DNA of 64,000 nt, taken from Amylostereum areolatum (taxonomy: Eukaryota; Basidiomycota; Agaricomycetes; Russulales; Stereaceae). A program made the translations under genes and the position numbers. Shown piece after piece: positions 20,547-32,347 of this stretch. The stretch's first letter is position 1. Each line of letters starts with the position of its first letter. Below the pieces are notes generated by a model. The model saw only the letters and a program-made list of their open reading frames with translations. It ran no database searches and had not been told where the DNA came from. The DNA lies in NCBI GenBank assembly GCA_012932865.1, contig SAXG01000004.1, forward strand, positions 1,116,001 through 1,180,000, in the 5' to 3' direction.

Positions 20547-21751
20547 ATGCCAAACTCGAGCTTAAACTCGACCCGCGCCCCAATATTGGTATGCATTTCA
20601 TCTACTGCGTCTCAGATGCTGCTCTACAGCTCAACCACGTTCAGCTACAAAACACATTGGCCGTGATCATGTTGCGAGGCATACTGCAAGACACCGTCAC
20701 TGGAGAAGATATCACTCTGAGACTGGAGAAGAGTACGCCGCCACCAGAGCCACCTACCATCTATAAAGTCGTGGCTCCCGGCACGGCTCCCACAATCATA
20801 CAAGCCGACGAACGGAGTCCCAGGATTGTCGGAGTCATAAACCCGGATATTGTCCACGAAGAGAGTCGCGATGGATTACCCACACCAGCTCTTCGCCTCG
20901 ATCTCCCTCCTTCCGATAACCTTACCCTTGACCTATTGCTGGGCGATCAACTCGGGCAAGGTCGTACCGGGTTTGTTTATGCTGTTCTCCCTCTGAGTGG
21001 GCCGACGGGCCCGATGGGCTCTCCTCCCAGCCTAGTTCTTCCACCGCTAGCGATGAAGATCGGGGGACGGCTTATGCGCGGCTTCATTGCCCGTGAGGCC
21101 TGCATTTACGACGATATTGAACGTCTACAGGGTTCAGTCATACCGCGGTGTTACGGTTATTTTACGGCCGATATCCCTTCGGGGACCAGATTCATTTGGG
21201 AGACCCCCTCCGCTTCAGCCAGCGACAAGGACCACTGGAAGTTCAGCAATAGACTCGATGGATATCCCATCAACATCGACGTCATCAAGAACAAGATATC
21301 CGTCCTGCTGCTTGAACGCCTTACTGGCGAAATATTCCCCACAAACTACATCCAAGACGAAAAGTGCGCATAGATGACATTTCTTCATTCACTAGGTGCT
21401 GAAATATCCACACACAGGGATGAGGTTTACGACTTGTTCCGTGAGATCAGCCACAGGAGCATTGACCATTTGGACGTAGCACCGCGCAACATCATTCGTG
21501 CCATGCCGCCGTCTCCCGAATATCCTCATCTTCCCTCGCACACGCTGGGCAAAACCTTCCGCTACCGCATCATCGATTTCGAACAATCACACAAGCACAA
21601 CATTAGTTTTAACTATCACTTTCTCCAGGCGCTTTTCCCTGAGATCGAGGGAATGTTCGAGGACCTTGACAGGAAACGCCCAGTTGAAGCATTTCCTGGT
21701 GGCCCCCGCTCGACACTCGTCGGCTCATGGCCATCCTCTCGGGCACCTTAA
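20547..21751 (+). CDS. Protein-kinase-like protein 1
   Basis: The ATG at 20547 starts MPNSSLNSTRAPIL, followed by an intron with a good gtatgc donor (about 20588-20629). The kinase N-lobe shows LLGDQLGQGRTGFVYAV (glycine loop), LAMKIGG (lysine) and REACIYDDIERLQGSVIPRCYGYF. After an intron near 21363-21418 comes SIDHLDVAPRNII, which keeps the catalytic-loop Asp and Asn, and then YRIIDFEQSH, where DFG is replaced by DFE. This atypical kinase-like family is expanded in agaricomycetes and its substrates are unknown. A second member follows about 0.35 kb downstream. Confidence 0.7.
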
Positions 21752-22113
21752 GCTTTCATAAAGTATGCAAGACGGAAGAGGCGTATGTCCTGTTTACCAA
21801 TGTTGTAAAGTCCCCATCTGTTGCACGCTTGTGCGCATCGCAATGATAGTGTCTGTTACTTCTACTCTGCGGAAAATACTCCAAGTTCAAGACTCGTAAG
21901 AACAGCGAGACTTCTGTTTTTCATCTTATAAGTCACGGTATCTTGATCTGCCAAGGAGCCGAGTCAAGCGACAGGTCACGAAACGACGGTCTACATCACT
22001 CATTTCTCAAAAGGCTTCGTCACCATTCTGTTTTTACCACCGTCTGTTCCCAACTCTCATCATCCCACTGTCATGTCGATTCAGCTTCTCATCCCCTAGC
22101 ATCTGTTCCGACC
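21752..22113. other. Spacer between the two kinase-like genes
   Basis: No separate gene is seen. The missing first exon of the second kinase-like gene should lie here. The ATG at 22072 (MSIQLLIP) runs into a stop and does not join in frame without an unseen intron. Confidence 0.4.
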
Positions 22114-23186
22114 CCGTGGTCCTTTTCAATCGCAAACCTGACGAGCCTTCCTCAGACTCGCTTTTGTTCACGGCGACCGGACAAATCTACAGGGGCGAGT
22201 GTGCGGAAATTTATCGGGGTACCGTCACAGGTGGCGGCCTTGATGACAAGGACGTAGTGTGCAAGCTGGTATATGGTTCTCATGACGTGCAATCGCTTGC
22301 CAGAGAAGCCCGTATCTATCGATCCAAATTGCAGCAACTCCAAGGTGGTGTAGTTCCTAGGTGTCATGGATATTTTGAAGGCGTTACCCCCCAAAAGGGA
22401 CTCACGGCATGCTTGGTGCTCGAACATGCCGGAAGAATTCTCGGAGGATTTTTTCTTGAATATGAACGGTCTTTCAGGTGAGCACTCCGATATCAGACCA
22501 GCGGGTGCAGGCCAAAGTTGCTGACTACCTTCTTAGACATAATCTATTTCTAGCATTGGTGAAGATCCACAAGGCAGGGGTCGCTCATTGGTATATATGC
22601 GAAGAGAACGTGCTTCAGAGCCCTTCCGGCGAACCCGTGATCATAGATTTCAAAGTGGCAAAAGAAGAGACGTGCAAAATGGCCTCAGACTATGTATATG
22701 AGCCAGATATCGTCGCTCCCAGCACTGGCTGCCCGGAGCTGTGTATCCAGGCGGTGAATTTTGGCTTTTGGAAGCCGAGTGCGTCGTTTTCAATCAGCCT
22801 TTCTCACAAGTATCTTTGCTCACATGTGCTACGTTGGGCAGCTACGATGGTTCATTGGGGAATGCCCGTCTCGGTGAGCTACTTGAGTGACCCTGAGGGA
22901 CTAGCCTTGCTCTCTCCCGAGACCTGCAACAAAGTAGAAGCTTTGAATTCCGCATTCACATCCATCAAGCTGCATTATCGTGACTACTATCCTGAACGAT
23001 ATGACTACTATGCCGATGAGATAGGCGAGCACACTCCATTCATACTATGTGTACCCAGTAGTTCACCGTATTCTGACAGAGGAAAGACGGAAGGTATATC
23101 TAGCCAAGCTCATCGAGCGTTTATCAGGGTCCAGGGGTCCAAGCCAGTCGGAGAATTCTACCCCTCAGGCATCTCCGAGCACCTAG
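22114..23186 (+). CDS. Protein-kinase-like protein 2, probably inactive
   Basis: This tandem relative of the preceding gene contains IYRGECAEIYRGTVTGG, VVCKLVYG, REARIYRSKL and GGVVPRCHGYF. The catalytic loop reads KIHKAGVAHWYICEENVL. The usual Asp and Arg are replaced by Tyr and Cys, so phosphotransfer is doubtful, although VIIDFK keeps the metal Asp. No start codon is visible in frame, so a first exon is missing from my model. Near 23040 the frame shifts by one. In the new frame YYVYPVVHRILTEERRKVYL continues to TAG at 23184-23186, as expected for the family C-terminus. Confidence 0.6.
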
Positions 23187-23799
23187 GAGCTAAACATCGA
23201 TATTCAACGTTCAACGTTCAACTTTCAATAATCGCTGTCGTTTTCTCCCCAGCTTTCCAAGCTATCTGTCCACGCTTTGCACTATGCTGTCGATACCTTC
23301 GTTGTTCATGTAAATGCACGCTGTTTTTATCGCAGTACTAATCGGACTCCTAAATGTTCAACGTTCAACTACCGCGTCCTAGTCAGGTATCGATCTCGAA
23401 GGGTATACCCAACCTCCAGTCTCGTTTGGTCCGTCGTACAGTATATTCGTCTGATTAAACGCAATGTCCGAGTGTCTTAACAAAACACACGAGGCTGAGA
23501 AAGATGGGATAGATCAGTTGAAGCTTCGGCTCCCCTCACGATGATACTGGTACTTCTCCTCGACGAGGAAATTCAGTCCTTGAGATCGCAGAATATATCG
23601 CCTTCAGTCAAGCCATTTCCCTCAAATTTCAACTTTTATCCTTGCGTTCGCGTTCACAATCGCTGAGAGCACAACAGACATGTTTCTATATGTAGGTACT
23701 ATACAAATGGCATGCATCCAAGTCTAATAGAGGGAGAAAAATATCGATGCAAAAAGAACAAGCAAACAGGCACAAAATCCGACATCCCAGCCCCGCGTA
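23187..23799. other. Intergenic with short TTCAACG repeats
   Basis: Clusters of ttcaacg occur near 23203-23225 and 23355-23370. The rest is the 3' side of the acetyl-CoA carboxylase gene. No gene is seen. Confidence 0.4.
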
Positions 23800-26700
23800 T
23801 TACGCGGTCGTGTACGACGGCGGATCTAGCGCCAGCCAAAGTCAGTAGAAGTTCACATGGAGAACGATGAGACGGACGTACCAGCAGAGCGGCTCGAGTT
23901 CGCCAACGCAGCTAACACCGCTGCCTTTTCATCGTCCCCAAGGCTCTCCACCAGCCTCACCAGTCCGTCGAGCACGGCCTTCCTAGTCCTCCTGCTTCGT
24001 CTCCAACAACTGCTGTGCGAGGTGATCGCTCCTCAGCTGCGGGAGTGTCGACTTCAGATCGACCAGCCTCGAAGCGCCTCTGCGATCGTGCGGTTGTCCG
24101 CCTTTCTCGTCCAGCTCTGCGAGTGAGTAAGAGCAGACGAAGCTGTTGCTCGCGTGACGAGTCGGGACTGGCTTCCGCAATTTGTGCGAGCGCGACAGTC
24201 TGTGCGATGCGCGCGCGCGCGGCCCAGTAGAACTGGCGGCGGGCGTTCTTCCATGAGGCGGGACGAGCACAACCTTTGGCCTCCATACGACCATGGCGAC
24301 TACAATGAAATGAGTGAATGGCCCTTGTAGTGTAGACTGAAAAGAACTTACTCGTGGAGGTCAGCGTATAGCAGCGCGATCTGCTTTGTATGTCGGCTGC
24401 AGGAGCTGCTCCCGCCTCTCCAACTCGTCCGCCGCGGCAGTCCTCTCCTCCGCGCTCTTTGCCGCGTCCTTGCTGTCCTTCTTCAGCTGGGCATACTGCG
24501 GGTCGAGACGCTCCATCAGCGCGATGATCTTGTCCCTTCGCATCTTGATCTCGACGATACCCTCTGGCTCGAGTACACCTCCACGCGCGTCTACGTCCGC
24601 GTACATCTCCATGCGCCCGTCCGCGTTGATAGACGGGTCGAGCACGACCCACGCACCACCCCGGAGCTCGCCATTCGGCACGATATACACGAAGACCGGT
24701 TGCTTGTACGCAGACAGGCCGTCCACGATCTTGGAACCCTGCTTGAGCACCTCGTCGTACATGTCTTGCTGCCCGCCCGAAAACCCGCGCCAGTTGGCGA
24801 AGATGATAAGCGGCAGGCCCTCCCGGTTGAAGTCGAAGATTGCCTGTGCGGTCTTGTACGCCGAGTTGGGGTACCACACTTGACCGGCCTCCATGATGCG
24901 CTGCTCGACCGACGCCGGGTTGGCGGGGTCCGCCGGAACGACGCGCTCCATAGTACGTGTCTCGACGGCGATGACACCCATTGGAATACCGCCAAGACGA
25001 GCGCGACCAACGACGACCGTCTGGGCCCATCCGCTGAGCGTTTCCTGGAAGGAGCCCTTGTCGAAGAAACCGGGGAGCCACTCTGATGAGGCCTCGTCCG
25101 ACTTGCCCTCGATCAGCCAGCGGGGATCATACGGGCCCTTGGGCGGCACGTATCCAATGTCACGATCCCAGGTGTCGTTCGAGATGAAAACAGGCAGGGG
25201 TTCTCCACGCGCTTCGGGCACGTAGGACAGCCATTCGAGAATATGGGTCGTGCCCTCAAGATCGCTGCCGGCCGTCAAATGGGAGACACCATTCTTGTGC
25301 ATGATTTGGGTGCCTCCGAGTTGCAGATTGGACGTATAGACTTCGCGACCGAGCACCTTGTTGAGGGCGGGCGCGCCGGTGAGAATGATGGGCTGGCCTT
25401 CGACCTGGACGGCACGTTCACCAAGGCGGACAAGGTATGCGCCAATACCGACAGAGCGAGCAGTGACGAGAGTGATGGTGAAGATATCATCGTAGGCACG
25501 CGACGTCTCGCCGGCAATGAGACCCGATCCACGCAAGCTCTCGACACCGAGGCCCTCTTGCAAACCGATGATGTCCGTGATCTTGTGCCTACGCTCGCCG
25601 TTCTCCTCGATCTCCTGGGTCCGTACAGCGCCGGCGGCCTTCTCCTGCAGCGTGAGCCAGTTTTCGTGAGTGAGGTAGAGGTAATTGAAGCCCTTCTCTG
25701 GCGCCGTCTCGTCAAGCCATGCCGCCGAGAACAAGCCCATCGCCTCTTCGCCGAGACCGATACGGGCACCCGAGTTGGCCGAAAGGTAAATCCGCGGCAG
25801 GCCCTGCTTACGCGCGTACTGGGTAACTTGGTAGAAGAACTGGTCTTCAACAGGTCCGAACGAGCCAATCTTGTACGTGATATCGTTGGCGATCACGACG
25901 ACGCGACGTCCCTCGGGGTACTCGGGCGTGCTCATCGTGAACACCCACGCTACCATTCCGAACGTGTTATTGCCTGGCGCACGCTCAACCTCTGTAAGCT
26001 GGTCGTTCTCGTCGAGGACGAGTTCTTTCGCTTGGAGCAGCTCCTTCGGAATCTGCAGCGTCGTCGTCGTCGTACGAGCCTTGATCCAGACGTTGTGGAG
26101 CGCCTTGGAGAACAGGTCCGGGAAGTCATAGACATAGGTCGTCCCGATGAGGTGAGCCTGGTACCGCTTCGGCTGGAGGGACTCTTTGGTCGGGTACGGT
26201 TGATTGACAGGTTGCAAATGCAAAGGGCCCTTCTCCCCAATCGACTTCATGATAGTGGTTCCCTTGTCAGTCGTTATCTCCTGGTACCCATGGTAGTTCA
26301 CAATGAACCCGGACACATTTTCGATGATGCAGCGGATCGGCGTAACCGTGCCATCGCTATCCTCAAGCGAAATCCGGATTTCGGAGCTCGTGACGTGCAG
26401 ACGCCAGAGACGCTTGCCGTGGCGTTCGACGAAGCCCGTGATCGCGGCCAAGACGTCCTCGTAGGTGACGGAGAGATTGTAGACGAAGTTCATGAAGATA
26501 TGATTGCAGTCTGAGTTGCGGTGGCGAACGTTGACGACTTCGAGAGCGTCGAGGATGTTGGTGACCCGGCGATCCGTCTCGGAGATAAGGTATTCGGCGG
26601 TGTTCATGTTGTCGCGGAGACGGCCAGGACGGATGAGCGCACGGATAAAGAACCGGTGGTCGAGCTGGTTCTCGCGGGCAACGCCATGGTAGATGTGGAG

Positions 26701-29700
26701 CTGCTTGTTCTCAACGAAGCACGGCTCGAGGTTGTAGTTGGAGAGACGGCCAAGTTCGAGCTGGAAGGCGGTGGCAGGCTCGATATTACGGATGGCCTGC
26801 TCCTCGCGCCATGTCCCATCCATGTCCCGGAGAGTGTAGTACCAAGGGTACTGACCACGGCGGCAGATCATGACGGATACGCGACGGACGCCACGAGCCT
26901 CGAGAATATCTTTCCTGCTATTGACGAAAGCAGACACCTTCTCTGCCCACGCGGGCTCTGGCATATCATCAGCCGGGTCGAAGACGCGGAGAGCGAGGTT
27001 GAGGACGTTAGGGGGTTGAGTGTCGCCCCCATGGCGCTGGCAGTAGTCTGCGACGTCAAATGCAGGGAGGAGGTTCGCGACCTGCTCGAAGCCACGGGAG
27101 AGAGCCTCAAGGTTCTGGAAAGACGCCATGGCGCCACTACGCGTAAGTTGAGTCTGGTGCCGGTTGATCATGTACGTGAGGTCGCTGACTGAGCCTTGAC
27201 GACGATTATCTCTATAAACGAGTAATTAGACGGAGCTCGTAGACGATGTTCAGACACGACATACCCGAACTGATCCATTCGAGGAGTCTGTGGAGGCGAA
27301 TGTGACTTGCCGATCGTGAACTGCCATGTAAGGGCACTCGGGGAGTCGCCATCATCGTCCCCGTCTCCCTCCTCGTAGTCGATGGAGAGGAGGCTGTAGG
27401 CGCGGTACCCACGACGGACGTAGACCTCGAACGCAGCTGTTGCAAAATCAATAACTAGAATCGACGAGCGAAGACGAGGTACGTACCAAGCGTGACCCAA
27501 GGGTCCTCGTTCGCAAAGAACGACGGGAGGACATCGTACACTGTATACCGCGAGTCGCTGAGCTCCTTCAAGACCTCCACATTCGGCCGCCTAATAATCT
27601 ATCAGCAATGCGCCTGCCCCAGAAAAAGACCTACCCACCTATCGCTACTGAAGCCCTGTTCGCCATAGTACGCCTGGTTCAACGAGTTCTTCAACACCGC
27701 TTCCATCTGCACCAACCGCTCCTCGAACGACGGCATTTGCCCTGCGATCATCACCTCGCGCGCCTTGAGCGTGACCTGTGTCGACGACCTTCCTTCCAGT
27801 GACGCAAGCGCCTGCAGCACCTGATACAGCTCGCTATCCGCGCTCGACACCGGGAGCCCGGCGGACTTGACGTAGTCGAGGATCGTGATCACGAGTTTCG
27901 CTTTGCTCTGCGCCTTGATATGGCTGAGCACGAGTGCAACGACGGTGTCGAGGTCGTCCTTGTGTTGTTCCCGGAGACTGAGCACCCTTGCCTCGATGCT
28001 GCCACCAAACAGCTTCTCCGTGTCTGCATACCGCGCGAGCAGGTTCGCAACGACATGCACCTCGTGGCCCTTGAGCCCGCCGTGGAAGCGTTCAACGACG
28101 TCAAACAGTGGCGCAAGCTGCGCGCGGAGCAGCGTGCGTTCCTGCGGGCGTACATTGTCCTGCAGGTAATGCTCCAGCACCTTCTTCAGACGTGCCGCAG
28201 GGAACTCCGAGCTTGAGCCTTTGCGATTCGCAGTCTCGAGCGTTGCGCGTGTGGTCTCCTCGAGCTTGGCAGGCATGCGACCCGACAACGCGGCGAGGAT
28301 GGAGGACACCTCGAAGTAGGGCAGCTCCGGGTCGTGCAGAACCTCGATGAGGCTCTTGAACGTGCTGTTGAGGATCGCGGAATTATCAAAGCCCTCGAGG
28401 TGGTTGCCGAGGATATCGATGTAGAGAGTGAGGAGTTGATGCGGTTTGTTGCCGACAACGCCGGGGGGGCCGGTGGGTGGGAGTAGCCCATTGAACGGCT
28501 TCGCATGCTTGACCCTCGAGGGATCGTCAAGGGTGAGGATGCCAAGAATGTCGCCGGGTTCGAGCGACACACCAGGCTGCTTGACGAACTGAACGGTCCC
28601 GTCCTCAGCCGCGGTGAGCGGCATGTACATCTTCATCACCTCGATTTCGGCATACGCGTCGCCGGCGTTGACATGATCACCGCTATCCACGAGGAATCGA
28701 ACGAGCTTGCCAGGGCTAGGGCTACGCAGCTGGGTAGGGTCGTTCTCCTGTTCGATGAGGCACGTCTTCGCGTCGATCATGAGACGAAGCGAGCCCACTT
28801 CCTCGCGCCAGTACACTGAATGGCTCTTGTCGTCGAGGAGAACGAGCAAACCACCGTCGGCCAAAGGGCGCGCTCCGACCATGGTGCGGCCACCATTGAG
28901 ATAGAGGGTCCAGACGGTACGGGACGAGCGGGTGGCGGTGAAGGAGTAACGGACGTTGTCGTAGATGAAGTCAATGCCGAAGACGGTCTTGAGAACTTCA
29001 CGCGGCGGTACCTGACCCTTGTCGAGGATGCTCTTGTACTCGAGCCATGACGCCTCCGAGGCAAGGTGGGCCTTCGTGACAGCACCAGAGATCACAGCGA
29101 GGTTCGCTTCGGGACGCTCCGCGGTAAGCTTGTTGGTGATAAGGTTATCGAGCCAACCGGTGGTAATGGTGTTCTCATCGAACGCTTGGGTCTCGAGTAG
29201 CTTGATGAGGTACTCAACGGTGGTGCGGAAATCGCCGCGGATGCTGAGCTCCTTCAGCGCGACAACCATGTTCTTGCGACTCTCGGAGCGGTCCTGGCCA
29301 TACGCGAAGATGTGCCCAAATTGCGAGTCCGCAAACTCGTGTAAACCACCGGCGCTGTTGACAGAGAAATAGCCCCAGACGTTTGTGCTGGAGCGGAAAT
29401 TGAGCTCCTGCAGGGCTCCGGACGAGGGCTTGAAGCCGGCATCGGGATTCTCGGCAGTTATACGGACAGCGACGACGTGGCCCTTCGGACGCGGCTTGCG
29501 CTGAAGGGATTCCGCCTCCGGGGTAAGCATATCGAAGTCGATCTCGGATGATCCATGGGGCGCGACGCCATACAGCTGTCGAATGCTCTTGATACGATGC
29601 AATGGCACACCCATTGCAATAAGCAGTTGAGCGGCGGGAAGGTTGACGCCGGAGACCATCTCAGTCGTCGGATGTTCGACCTGGAGACGCGGGTTCAATT

Positions 29701-31194
29701 CGAGGAAGTAGAATACTCCCTCGGCGTGACTGTAAAGATCTATATGCGTGGCTGTAAGCGCATACACAATGTCTATATCAGGAAAAACACGTACACTCGA
29801 CCGTTCCTGCACTAACGTACCCCACGAGCTTGGCCAGACGCACGGCAGCACGTTCCATCTGCTCAAATGTCTCCGCTGGCGCGATGGTGACGGGCGCCTC
29901 TTCAATGATCTTCTGGTGGCGTCGCTGGACGGAGCAATCACGTCCAAATAACGAGATTGCATTGCCGTACTGGTCCGCGAGCAGCTGCACTTCGAGATGT
30001 CGTGCTTGACCAGCAAGCTTCATAATGAATATAGGTGATCCTGCAGAAACCCGATGAGAAAGCGGCGCGGTAGGTAGGTAGTATAAAATGAGAAGAGCGC
30101 ACCTGGGATTTCGCCCATGACTGCGCTGAACGCGTTCTTGAACTGATCGGCGCTGTCGACCTTTCGAATACCCTTTCCTCCCCCTCCCTCGCTCGCCTTG
30201 ATCATCACAGGCCAGCCAATCTGCTCGGCCTTGACCAGACCCTCCTCCACGGTTGTTACGCAGGCATCTTGGTACGCCTTATCCGGAACGGTGACGAAAC
30301 CAGCATCAGAGAGTATAGTGTCGGAGATGCCGGACCCAGACCAGGCCATGGTGGGCACTTGTGCGTGTTGGGCGACGATAGTACTGGAGATCTTGTCGCC
30401 GAGACTGCGCATCGCGGATCCTGGGGGTCCAATGAAGACGATCTTGTGCTTGCTCGCGGCGAGACTTTCGGGAAGGCGCGGATTCTCAGAAGCGTGTCCC
30501 CAGCCGGCCCAGACGGCGTGAACGCCGGCACGTTCGGCGACGTCGAGGATGAGATCGACGTTAGCGTAGTTGTTGTTGTTCGCTCCGCCCGGGACCTCGA
30601 TGTAACGGTCTGCCATGCGAATATATTCAGCGTTGACTTTGAGGTCTTCAGGGGTAGCCATGACGGTGAATTCGATGAGACGCTCATCGCCAAAGGTTTC
30701 GTAGCTCCATGAGCGGATCGAGCGGATCTCCTTCACGGCGGCGATACCTGCACGGTATCTGCGTAAGAATGAAGTGGTATATGAAGGGTGACGTGTACGG
30801 ACCGTTATTCGCGATGAGGATCTGTACGCGCGACGCGTGAGTCCACCGTTCTGTCTGGACGCGTCAGGAGGATATGCGCACCTTGGTAATGACAGTGTGA
30901 CCGCCATTCGCCTTTACAAAGTCAAGAACACGGCTTGCGGGGGCCTTGTCTATGGAATTTCCGCCTGCAAAAGAGGAGATGAGATGAAGAGAGCAGGACG
31001 AGCGCGGATTGAATAGCGAACGCACCGATGTACTGGGCGACTTTTTCGTGATCGTAGCTGGGCATGATGGAGGACGGAGAGGAGGACGAGGAGGAAGAGG
31101 AGTAGGTTGGTTTTGAGTTACGACGGGGCTTCACTCGTTCTCGTTCGCCCGCTGGGGTAAAGTAGTTTTGAATCCTCCCCAACGGCGCGTCCAT
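23800..31194 (-). CDS. ACC1: Acetyl-CoA carboxylase, multifunctional cytosolic
   Basis: This large enzyme makes malonyl-CoA for fatty acid synthesis, using biotin, ATP and bicarbonate. The N-terminus reads [20 protein letters not shown]..., with an alternative start at [15 protein letters not shown]. Biotin carboxylase motifs include [31 protein letters not shown] and [26 protein letters not shown] is the biotinyl-Lys site. A central domain follows, then the carboxyltransferase in one long exon (about 27171-24361) with [26 protein letters not shown] and [20 protein letters not shown]. The C-terminal exon ends ...LANSSRSA. A strong gtacgt donor there suggests a last intron and a stop at 23800; otherwise it stops at 23855. 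No domain is missing. Confidence 0.95.
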
Positions 31195-32145
31195 ATCCCT
31201 TACGTCAGCGGATTCCTCGCCGTTTGCTCGTGGTCCGCTTCCAATTCCATCTCCTCGCTGTCCAGCGCGAGGCCGGTTATCATCCCCATCTTATTCGCGT
31301 AGAATTACCCATCGATTCAATGCGTTTCCGCTCGCATCAAATCGAGGTCGCGAGGCGCCGACCCGGCTTGGTGCTCGCGCACCTTTCGGAATCCGTGGAC
31401 GAGGCTCGACGGTATCCTCGGGTTCGGCAGCTGCTACACGCTGCTACATAGCTGGAAATCATCCACTATTCAGTTCTCAGTATCCACGGACCGAGAACCG
31501 ACAGGTCGGTATCTTGACGTCGTATACATGACTGAGCTGCGCCCGCCGCCTTCTGTGTGTACACGCCCGCCCAGGCGCCCAATGCGGGCTCGAGGCGAGT
31601 AAACCTAACCCTAGCACAGGGTTTGGCGCGGTGCACGTGCCCGTGTAAGCATTGAAACCAAATCACCCCAAGTCAACTCGATCACCCCATCGTCGACATG
31701 GCGCAGTCTTCCGGTGAACCAAACCAGTCGCAGGCTCTAATGTCGTCGCGGCCAAGCTCCCCCCCTTGACGGAACTGCAGGGACTACTCCGATTTACAGC
31801 CTCTTGACGTGCGCCTAAAGATATGTCTGCCATGGTGGTCTTCTGGATCCGATTTCGCTTTGAAATTTATGGGGAGTTGGCGCATTGAGTCTTGGCTGGT
31901 GCACTAACCTCTTCCTCCTCGCAATGGGCTCCCTAACTCGCAACCGAAACTCATCTTGTCAAAAGATGCACTCTGAGTCTCTGGCATCGCCAACCGCGTC
32001 GTGCGGGCGCGACGCCATCACCATCAAACTGCGACGTTACAACTGCGGTCTCGCCCATTCGCCCCCTCGTACAGCTTTGCTGTATCAGTCAGGTATCAGC
32101 CAAGACCTATAGAGGCTGTGCTGCGCGCCTGCCCGCTCCAGATCA
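31195..32145. other. Divergent promoter region of ACC1 and secreted protein A
   Basis: More than 1 kb separates the two start codons. No gene is supported; open frames are short and unstructured. The region carries the ACC1 promoter on the minus strand and upstream control of the secreted protein on the plus strand. Confidence 0.45.
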
Positions 32146-32216
32146 TATATAACCCCCTTCCCCTCCTGATGGCACCCCAGCCCGGTCTGCTCACTCCGTT
32201 TTCTTTTTGGTACTGG
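32146..32216 (+). promoter_or_regulatory. TATA box and conserved 5'-leader blocks of secreted protein A
   Basis: TATA (catatataac) lies at about 32145-32154. It is followed by cagcccggtctgctc (32178-32192) and ctttttggtactgg (32203-32216). The same order recurs upstream of secreted protein B (38074-38155), where only a few bases of each block differ. Confidence 0.65.
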
Positions 32217-32347
32217 TTGCCCCGCGTTAGCTAGCTCTACGTGGTTCTTTCTCTTTCTTTCCTAAACCCACACTGCTCCTTTATCTTTTCTTCCTATCTT
32301 TATCCCTTCCTTTTTCTCTGTTACGAACCAACGACCCCAGTCCAACC

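Noticed and set aside
24361..31150. Long plus-strand open frames (for example 25243-26514) as separate genes
   Set aside because: They are antisense shadows of the GC-rich acetyl-CoA carboxylase exons and show no domain.
31690..31770. tRNA gene suggested by tggcgcagt (A-box-like)
   Set aside because: No matching B box and no cloverleaf pairing in the next 80 bases.
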